A stretch of DNA of 64,000 bases from Candidatus Neomarinimicrobiota bacterium (GTDB lineage Bacteria; Fidelibacterota; JAANXI01): assembly GCA_021734025.1 (NCBI GenBank), contig JAIPJS010000015.1, positions 27,565 to 91,564 on the forward strand. The letters are read 5' to 3'. Positions 58,001-64,000 of the stretch are shown here, piece after piece. The position numbers and the translations under genes were made by a program. How positions within the stretch are numbered: the stretch's first letter is position 1; each line of letters opens with the position of its first letter. A model generated the notes under the pieces. The model saw only the letters and a list, made by a program, of their open reading frames with translations, was not told where the DNA came from and made no database searches.

Positions 58001-61000
58001 AATATTTTCCCTAGTCATAGAGAGATTGCCAATAGGCCCCATCTCATTCATTTGATTAACATAATATTGAAAATTTGATAATAATTCTAAAAATACTTCG
58101 TAAAATTTAATTGCTTTAAAGTTATATTTAGAAATTCTTTCTAAATAATCTTCAAAATTAGAAAAGTTTGAGGCATTATTCAGATATTTCGCATCAATAC
58201 TTAATTGGTTTGCATATACTTCCATCACTGAAGTGTTTAAATTGGCTATTTGCCACAAACAATTAATTGCAGCACCTAAATCACTCCAGTCCTGGTATAT
58301 TAATTTTTCACCAACAGCCAAGGCGCTGCTAATAAGTGCAACATTTACATAATCGTTCGCATTTCTTAGTGCTATTTCCCCATAACTAGTATTGGCCAGT
58401 ACAGGATCCATACCCGCATTAAAATTTGTCCAAGCACCTTTAAAATCTTCAAACCTTTCTAGGGGAAAAAGAATGAAGGTTTGCATTGACTCGCTGTACT
58501 GATTTAAATTTTCAAACCCATTTCTAATATGCGATAGACGTTCTGTTTCATTTGAAAGTTCATTTTTATAATCAGGATCTAAAGAACCTATTGCAGACAT
58601 TGCGCTAGAAACCTGATTCCCTTGGGGCAAGGCAGTAACTGAATTAATAAACTCCAAACTACTTCCACCTAAAGAAAGTATTAGCCCACCACTTGAAATA
58701 ATTGTACTTGTCATACTCGAAAAAGAGCTCGGAACAAGCATTGTGCTTCCAATTGAAAAAAGACATTTACTTGCAAAGAGTGTTCCAGAAACAATCTTTG
58801 GGTCGTTTGGATCAAAAGCCTCATTTAATTTTTTACTATTTTCCTCCCACTGTTTCCAAAAATCTTCACTGATCCCTTTATCAAATCCGTGACGCCATTT
58901 TTTATCAAGGATAAAGGAGACAACTTGATCTAATTCTTTCGAATCAGTTATAATTGGATTTATATTTGTATTACCATTGGAGGAAGATTTAATCACAACT
59001 GGAATTATATCCTGTACGGTATTCGATTCATTATAACCTGATAATTCTCCCAGAAAATATCTGATATTATAACTATTATTAAATAACGTAATATTTTCTT
59101 CCCAAGTACCAAGTTCTATCCACTCCTCTGGGATAACCATGTGTTCTCCGGTATTAATATAAAATCCCTCACTCCATCCAAATCCCCCATACCATAACAC
59201 ATATTTTTCACCATGTAGGCCTATTGCAGTGTACATCTGCCCGGTTTCTATATCTGTAGGGATCGTCCATTGGAAACTAACCTCCCTTGATTGCCCCTGT
59301 GGAAATTCGAGCATCTGATCTTCGCTCGGTACGACCGTATGAGAATCATATATTGGCGAAGTAGAATCTACCTTATCCTTGTCAATATTTAGAGAAACCA
59401 CAGAATTTATCGTGGCACCAAGATTTTTAATTGTAGCAAGGACTTCAATTGTCTCTCCAGGACTAAACGTAGTGCGTTCATTTCCATTACTATCAAAATA
59501 TTGTACATCACTCACTGTTAACTCTGGTCTCTGAAAATTCGGTAAAATGTGTTCCGCAAAATCAAGCAAACTCCAATTGCGTAACACCCCTAATCTATCC
59601 ATGGTAAACATATCAGAAGAATTCGTACTGAAAATTTTGTCGTTGACATCAACCGCACCATCGTACCCTGCTGCTCTGACAGTATTTGTTACATTTTCAT
59701 TTTTTTCAGTATAAGGATAGCTGAAAAAATTACATTCGGTACTTAATTCATTTTCGATTTTTAGTTTTGACTCTACGATCTCCGAAGGGAGGGCTGAATT
59801 TGAAAGAGCAGGCAGTGATGGATGTGTACTTGAATGGGAATAAAAACTAATATTGTTCTGTGACATTTCTAAAACTTCAGGCCAAATCAAATGCTCATTA
59901 TTGAGCGAACTCTCTTCATAAGCTCTATCCCAGTCATTGGTTCGCCGGCCAGTTTCGTCACTTGCAATATAATCGGTTATGAGAAAGTTTGTCGCAGTAA
60001 AGTTGAATTCCTTAAGAACGGGATAAGCGTTCTCATAGAAATTTTTATATCCATCATCAAAGGTGATTACAATTGAATTGCTCGGTAATTGTGCCTGCCC
60101 GATTTTATACAAATAAACATCATTTAGGCTAACGGTATTAAATCCATATTTTGAAAGAAACTCCATTTGCTTTTGAAATTTCTCTGGAGTAATCCAGTAC
60201 GGAGTTTCACCTTTTGTACCAACATTGTGATAGGCAAGCATATTAAATTTGTGCTCGGACTGAGCAATTATGTCCGTCTCAAATCTAAATGTGGGATGCC
60301 CTTGTTGATCCAAGGTTGTCCCCATACCGACAAGCGTTTCATTTGGGCGAGGCTTTGTATATCCGTTCCATGCCCATCGTATATTAAAAAATTCTTTTTC
60401 ATTGGATCCCGTATTCTTTAATAATACTGAAAACGTCTTGGTAGTATTTTGAGTCCATTGATCATATTGCCAGTCAATAAGTGGATATTCCGGCTCGATC
60501 TGATCCCCAGATTTGGTGACAATGGGGGTGCCATTTGATTTTGGATGGTCGTAAGGATAGTAAATTGTAGCACTAGTACCTATATCGTCTGTTGCAGAGA
60601 TAACTTCCCAACCATTACTTACTGACGGAGAGATATAGACATCTTGTGCTGTTTCCCCTTGATTGGTGATTATATACTGCACTAACGTGGTGCCATTCGC
60701 ATAGAATTTACTCTTTACTGTTGGGGCTTTTTGTAGGATTAAATTTCCGGGTGGCACTACATTAATTGTACCTATTTGGTAAGTTGCCTCGTTCTGGTGA
60801 TCCGTGTTGGGCAAGGACCCAGTAGGAATTCCAAACGTATTTTGAAGTTCATCAGCTAAATACATCTTTGTATATACAGGATACTGTCCACCTCTTTGGG
60901 GTGTTATGGTAACATTCAGTGTTTTTGTCTCTCCCACACTCCAATTATCCCAGGTTGGCTCGATATGGAGGTACTGAGCCACATATTCGTTTGCTAATTT

Positions 61001-63022
61001 TTGTCCTTTCCACCAAACGGATTGATTTGGATTTGCGCCCACTGCAGTATGGGCCTCAGTAACCTCAGCGCCTTTCAAAAAAGCATTGCGCACCTGGACT
61101 GCCATCCCTCCATACATCGCTTGACCTTCCCCAATATTCTTACCTTTAACAGTAATATTTATTGGTTCGCCGACTTTTGCGTCAATGGTTGACTCGCCAT
61201 TATCAAATTGATAGCTGATAAGTGAAGGTTGGGGTTCCGGAGGAGTTACTTTAATTGTTCCTACTTTGACTGTTGCTTCATTTTGATGGTCTGTATTAGG
61301 TGATGACCCTGAAGGATCCCGAAATGCAGTCTGGGCAGGATCTGCTAGATACATTTTAGCAAATACTTCATATTCACCGGGTTCTCTCGGAGTAAGTGTG
61401 GCATTTAATGTTTTGGTTAAATTCGCTCCCCAATTTTCCCAGGTTGGTTCGATATGTAAATATTCTGCGGTATAATCATTTGCCAGTGCTTCTCCTTTCC
61501 ACCATACCGATTTTCCACTTGTGGCTCCATAAGCTGAGTGCGTTTCACTCATTTCTTGATCTTCCGTATACGCTTGGCGAACCTGTAAGGCTATCCCGCC
61601 ATATAATGCTTCTCCATTACCAACATTTTTTCCACTTACCGTAACATCTACTGGTTCGCCTGTATGGATATTTATTGTGGACTCACCGCTTTCCAGTTGA
61701 TAATTGACTAATTGTGGCTCAACCTTATATCTTGGGATAACAACTTCCTTTTCCCAAATATTTTGCTGTCCAATAGTGCCAGAAGTTGGCTCCCTGCTAT
61801 CACCAATACTACCTTTAAAACGGAGTTTAATCTCTTCTGCACTAGTCGCTGTGATCTTCAATTTATATGAAATTGTTGTTCCAGAACTTATGCTTGCGCC
61901 TCTATCACCAGATACTAATAGGTGTTCCGCACTCGTTTCCTGCCATTCATTGTTATAAACCCCGTAAATAGATTGGCCTACATAATTAAATGAAATGTCG
62001 CTAAATCCGTTATCGGATACTTTTTGAACCGTGAATGGAGGCGTAGCATCATATTGCGGGAAAGCCACATCTAAATAGGTACCTATATTCCCAACTGACT
62101 GACCATCATTCTGTAATGTTACAGTTATTTCAAATGGCTGTCCTAAAATAAAAAAATCAGGAACCTGATATGAAATATCAACAGAGGCAACAGTGCGTCC
62201 GTAGATATTTTTCTTAGTATTACCAGATAAATTCAAATAATACCTACTTGTGGTGAAGCTATAGTCTGGGTGAGAAATATCTAATACATATCCGTCGTCC
62301 TGTGGGACATTGCTAAATGAATAACTACCATCATATTTCGATGTAACGGTCTCATCATAACCGTTTGAATGGTATAAACGTAAAGTAGTATTGGGTATTA
62401 CATCGAAGTCATGTCTACTTGATTTAACTTTTCCATAAACGCTATATTTTGGTTTAGCAATATTGACGGTATACTTATAAACATAATAACCCTGGTCATC
62501 TCTTTTTCCTGTGTTATAATCTGGATCTTGGCTCACTATATCCCAATCTGTATTCGAAAAAGTACCCCGTACTAAAAAGGTAAAACTCCCTTCAGCCGGT
62601 GCGGTAATAAGAATGTCCATGTTTTGCAGTTCATAATAGCCCCAGGTACCTTCAATTGCCTCTACAGAAACAGAAGAAGTCGGCCGGTTCTCCTGGTAAA
62701 TTTCATTCCATTTTGAGGCACCTGAAGTATAAATTTCATGGGAGTCAAACCCATGACTAACAACATCATCCACATTATCATAGCCTTCAACCCACATAAC
62801 CAATTGGCCATAGCCCGACCATGAGCCACTGCGGTTCTGTATTTCTGCAGAAATCCATACGTCTGCCCCTGGTTCGACCGTAATGGATTCTGAACCATTT
62901 GTGGCAATTGATTCACCGTTTATCTTTATACTATTTACCACAACATTTTGGGCATTGACGTTGACACTGAAACTGAGAAATAAAAAAATAATAAATAAAA
63001 GAGACTTGTTTTTAGTAGACAT
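55061..63022 (-). CDS. Giant 2653-residue T9SS-sorted protein with embedded NodB polysaccharide deacetylase
   Basis: ATG 63022 has GGGAG upstream. Approximate order: signal peptide (1-24); beta domain (25-190); carboxypeptidase-regulatory-like domain (190-280); CARDB-like part (280-420); two tandem repeats of about 150 residues (430-740), each with SVWWKG and YLHIEPTW; beta domain (740-905). NodB/CE4 deacetylase (915-1165): metal-binding TFDDGY near 987, SHSSTHPS near 1064, FFSYPY near 1095. CARDB-like domain (1165-1290); unassigned helical region (about 1360-1710) with a hydrophobic stretch (MTSTIISSGGLILSLGG); CARDB and Y_Y_Y/FN3-like domains (1720-2220); two GW-type repeats (GWNIFSS, GWNIISY); secreted beta module (GDEIAVFDGNTCLAASVI); sorting domain (NFPNPFNPVTTIRFALPKQ). 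The metal-binding residues are present, so deacetylation of extracellular glycan or peptidoglycan is likely. Confidence 0.86.
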   Translation of the reverse strand: MSTKNKSLLFIIFLFLSFSVNVNAQNVVVNSIKINGESIATNGSESITVEPGADVWISAEIQNRSGSWSGYGQLVMWVEGYDNVDDVVSHGFDSHEIYTSGASKWNEIYQENRPTSSVSVEAIEGTWGYYELQNMDILITAPAEGSFTFLVRGTFSNTDWDIVSQDPDYNTGKRDDQGYYVYKYTVNIAKPKYSVYGKVKSSRHDFDVIPNTTLRLYHSNGYDETVTSKYDGSYSFSNVPQDDGYVLDISHPDYSFTTSRYYLNLSGNTKKNIYGRTVASVDISYQVPDFFILGQPFEITVTLQNDGQSVGNIGTYLDVAFPQYDATPPFTVQKVSDNGFSDISFNYVGQSIYGVYNNEWQETSAEHLLVSGDRGASISSGTTISYKLKITATSAEEIKLRFKGSIGDSREPTSGTIGQQNIWEKEVVIPRYKVEPQLVNYQLESGESTINIHTGEPVDVTVSGKNVGNGEALYGGIALQVRQAYTEDQEMSETHSAYGATSGKSVWWKGEALANDYTAEYLHIEPTWENWGANLTKTLNATLTPREPGEYEVFAKMYLADPAQTAFRDPSGSSPNTDHQNEATVKVGTIKVTPPEPQPSLISYQFDNGESTIDAKVGEPINITVKGKNIGEGQAMYGGMAVQVRNAFLKGAEVTEAHTAVGANPNQSVWWKGQKLANEYVAQYLHIEPTWDNWSVGETKTLNVTITPQRGGQYPVYTKMYLADELQNTFGIPTGSLPNTDHQNEATYQIGTINVVPPGNLILQKAPTVKSKFYANGTTLVQYIITNQGETAQDVYISPSVSNGWEVISATDDIGTSATIYYPYDHPKSNGTPIVTKSGDQIEPEYPLIDWQYDQWTQNTTKTFSVLLKNTGSNEKEFFNIRWAWNGYTKPRPNETLVGMGTTLDQQGHPTFRFETDIIAQSEHKFNMLAYHNVGTKGETPYWITPEKFQKQMEFLSKYGFNTVSLNDVYLYKIGQAQLPSNSIVITFDDGYKNFYENAYPVLKEFNFTATNFLITDYIASDETGRRTNDWDRAYEESSLNNEHLIWPEVLEMSQNNISFYSHSSTHPSLPALSNSALPSEIVESKLKIENELSTECNFFSYPYTEKNENVTNTVRAAGYDGAVDVNDKIFSTNSSDMFTMDRLGVLRNWSLLDFAEHILPNFQRPELTVSDVQYFDSNGNERTTFSPGETIEVLATIKNLGATINSVVSLNIDKDKVDSTSPIYDSHTVVPSEDQMLEFPQGQSREVSFQWTIPTDIETGQMYTAIGLHGEKYVLWYGGFGWSEGFYINTGEHMVIPEEWIELGTWEENITLFNNSYNIRYFLGELSGYNESNTVQDIIPVVIKSSSNGNTNINPIITDSKELDQVVSFILDKKWRHGFDKGISEDFWKQWEENSKKLNEAFDPNDPKIVSGTLFASKCLFSIGSTMLVPSSFSSMTSTIISSGGLILSLGGSSLEFINSVTALPQGNQVSSAMSAIGSLDPDYKNELSNETERLSHIRNGFENLNQYSESMQTFILFPLERFEDFKGAWTNFNAGMDPVLANTSYGEIALRNANDYVNVALISSALAVGEKLIYQDWSDLGAAINCLWQIANLNTSVMEVYANQLSIDAKYLNNASNFSNFEDYLERISKYNFKAIKFYEVFLELLSNFQYYVNQMNEMGPIGNLSMTRENIEFWDALYAEQKREYGNLITDIAERQAVKRHINDYYPTFTATNTNSIPQVDIKLDYISENDVLNNGIETHQYILKLGNFSKGAINNIDLNFTDNNELIENKLIDVLGVGESKNIVFNWVPTKGKHILNFQTVLSEDDNPNNNTIQKEVYIAPPPALHTPKVINADGGKVFTIRYFSENSQKPDEGKVLLHIDGNIFSMEPDKNDYSSDVMFQSNEITVGPGVHYYFFTTRVNSNVLRYPEIGEMEINVEGNNNLAEFGIISPEMGSAHRGFPIHFQWESNNSNLSDINYSLILSKDPEFSQSTVYSNMTKPEFTVEEDLLEGTYYWRVKAEIKDVEFIYSRQIGQFAWQPSTEITPEITSLTLEGPILRDPINIQIQYNDENNEINKLQFEYSLDKKTWQFIDYYETPMDHYEWVSNLNSHQVWIRVRGLDNNNWSTPWFTSESYHMIDNSKPEIVQIDFIPKSVTATTESISVKASIQDTLSGINSDGVLLQYGFPRGSYSDYLSMQLNEDNNWGIKISKPADGWDFNEDYLFSFFIKSSDNIGNTFESKEYKYIHLNSKIINLYTGWNIFSSVLAPTDLGIQNIFSEAIEKGVLQKVQDEAGNSLEYLQEPINSWENGIGDWQETEGYYARVNADYDLLIEGQQIELPITIPLTSGWNIISYPLVKTFVDALGKVQPLIDEGTLIKVQDETGNAIEYIPAIDQWINDIGTMASGEGYYLKVSQNTSLNLYTIDRSVGTFATTTQTESFNKSPKHFIPIDFVGNPYHPMNIYITNLDLAGYQYSEGDEIAVFDGNTCLAASVIDPENLPVSLICPMDDPATKNVDGFVVQNGINLKIWNQQSQQSFEVNAEEINIQKGEAKFSPRSSLVVGFSPVTGVTELYDRGIPTEVELSQNFPNPFNPVTTIRFALPKQEQATLAIYNLRGKRIKTLIDQELPAGYHQIEWNGTNQLSQPVASGIYIYTLRTESTTYIMKLALIR

Positions 63023-63316
63023 GTCGACTCCCTACTTTTAATAAATAATATAGAATTACACTAATTTGACATAAAACCGTGATATTCGATCATTTGGATT
63101 AGTATGACTATTTATATATATAAAAAAATCTGCTATGTTGATGGTATACCAATCGAACCATCAATTCCAACGTCGGTTAATAGCACTTAATAAAAAAAAG
63201 AAAGCATACAATATGAAGATATGAAACTAATTGTACCAATAACCGTAGGTTATATTAATTAAATTTTAAATATATCACAAGATAAATTTTACATAATTAA
63301 TGTCAGAATTCAGGTA
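63023..63316. other. AT-rich intergenic region before the IS element
   Basis: About 295 bases of very AT-rich sequence, presumably containing the promoter of the 2653-residue gene. No ORF or structured element is supported. Confidence 0.45.
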
Positions 63317-63359
63317 GTGTAAATTCATGTTCGCAATTTCAAAATAAGTGAGAGGAAAA

Positions 63360-63426
63360 AGCCATCGATGTCTCCTAATTTTCAGATGAGCACTCATGAA
63401 AACACCCAAGGAGGACACCGATGGCT
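63360..63426 (+). promoter_or_regulatory. Leader stem-loop sequestering the transposase RBS and start codon
   Basis: AGCCATCGATGTCTCCT (63360-63376) pairs with AGGAGGACACCGATGGCT (63409-63426): 16 pairs, one A-C mismatch and one bulged G. The right arm contains both the AGGAGG ribosome binding site and the ATG of the transposase. A small inner hairpin, ATGAG/CTCAT (63386-63397), sits in the loop. In RNA this would hide the start site when transcription enters from outside. Confidence 0.75.
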
Positions 63427-64000
63427 ACCCACAAAGATACCGCAATTTATGAGGGATTACTATCACAATTTGTCAACGAAGCCGACCCGCTCCAGGCGAT
63501 GCTGGAATGGATCGCGCACCAGATGATGCAGGTGGAAGCCAGTCAGAAGGTTGGGGCCCCTAAAGGGACGCACTCGACGCAGCGCAAGACCTACTTTTCC
63601 GGCACGCGCGTCCGGCGGTTCGATACCCGACTGGGGACCATGTATCTGTTGGTCCCGAAGCTCCGGCAGGGCGGGTATATTCCGTTCTTCGTGACGGCCA
63701 AGAAGCGATCGGAACAGGCTTTGATGGAGGTCGTCCGGGAAGCGTTCGTGAATGGCGTCTCCACTCGCAAGATCGAGCGGTTAGCCCATACCTTGGGCAT
63801 CGAAAACATCTCAGCCGGGCAGGTCTCGGCCATCAGCCAGGAACTGGACGAGCAAGTCCAGGCGTTCCGGACGCGGTCCCTGGATGCGGAATATCCGGTG
63901 CTCTGGATTGATGCGCTGCATGAAAAAATCCGGGTGAACCACCGGGTGCAGAACCTGGCCGTCCTCGTGGTCATGGGCATCACGCGGGACGGGACCCGTG
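63421..64000 (+). CDS. IS256-family (mutator) transposase, 3' truncated by window end
   Basis: DDE-type transposase; the visible 193 residues start MATHKDTAIYEGLLSQF, preceded by AGGAGG. A helical N-terminal DNA-binding part (about 1-70) is followed by the segment RRFDTRLGTMYLLVPKLRQG, typical of this family. The first catalytic aspartate is in PVLWIDALHEKIR near residue 163. The remaining catalytic residues lie beyond the window. The frame stays open to the last base, so no lesion is seen in the visible part. Codon use and GC content differ from the AT-rich upstream gene. The start codon and ribosome binding site lie in a strong stem-loop. Confidence 0.93.
   Translation, partial: MATHKDTAIYEGLLSQFVNEADPLQAMLEWIAHQMMQVEASQKVGAPKGTHSTQRKTYFSGTRVRRFDTRLGTMYLLVPKLRQGGYIPFFVTAKKRSEQALMEVVREAFVNGVSTRKIERLAHTLGIENISAGQVSAISQELDEQVQAFRTRSLDAEYPVLWIDALHEKIRVNHRVQNLAVLVVMGITRDGTR

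Larger units (their letters stand above)
63317..64000 (+). mobile_element. IS256-family insertion sequence, left part (right end outside window)
   Basis: Contains the 5' part of a mutator-type transposase and its leader. The left terminus is placed at GTGTAAATTCATG (63317), a sequence resembling IS256-family ends. The exact terminal inverted repeat and the target duplication cannot be confirmed without the right end. The element is clearly GC-richer than the flanking sequence, consistent with recent insertion. Confidence 0.75.

Noticed and set aside
63591..63983. Minus-strand open frame within the transposase
   Set aside because: It is an antisense shadow of the IS256 transposase. No start signal was seen.

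Overview
The window is a bacterial chromosome segment, most likely from the FCB superphylum outside classical Bacteroidota (for example the Calditrichota, Marinimicrobiota or KSB1 type of lineage). The sequence evidence is nine large secreted proteins that end in a type IX secretion (T9SS) C-terminal sorting domain with the YPNPFNP signature. Clear Shine-Dalgarno sites (AAGGAGG-like) precede many genes, which argues against typical Bacteroidota. The phylum is inferred; no rRNA, tRNA or marker gene lies in the window.

Layout. 1-3.3 kb: threonine biosynthesis, asd (5' truncated by the window edge), thrB and thrC, with thrB and thrC overlapping by one base. 3.4-10.4 kb: a PAS sensor protein, a debranching-type glycosidase plus GT4 glycosyltransferase pair, an HNH endonuclease-like gene, a RarD-type transporter and a stand-alone receiver domain. 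10.7-13.9 kb: three minus-strand lipoproteins. 14.5-18 kb: a PGPGW membrane protein, another membrane protein, and a divergent TetR regulator/methyltransferase pair with two matching palindromic operators in the shared promoter region.

18.2-63 kb is dominated by very large secreted, modular T9SS cargo proteins (about 450 to 2650 residues). Their parts include LamG, PKD, FN3, HAF, GLUG, LVIVD beta-propeller, FG-GAP, cohesin-like and dockerin-like modules, a NodB polysaccharide deacetylase domain, and a C13 caspase-like domain that has lost its catalytic residues. Three neighbouring genes (43.0-55.0 kb) share a cohesin-dockerin-cohesin-sorting-domain tail, and two of them are tandem paralogues. 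The remains of a third copy lie upstream of the pair. Between these genes are a DMT/EamA transporter pseudogene with three frameshifts, one small orphan gene, REP-like hairpins and a copied 3'-end element. The 43-63 kb part is visibly more AT-rich than the first 40 kb.

The window ends inside an IS256-family insertion sequence whose transposase start codon and ribosome binding site are sequestered in a long stem-loop. No T9SS machinery, CRISPR array, rRNA or tRNA gene was seen.

The most unusual content is the secreted-protein array. Candidates for new biology are the cohesin/dockerin tails on T9SS-anchored beta-propellers, the dead C13 domain, and a deacetylase embedded in a 2653-residue protein that also carries an unassigned helical region.
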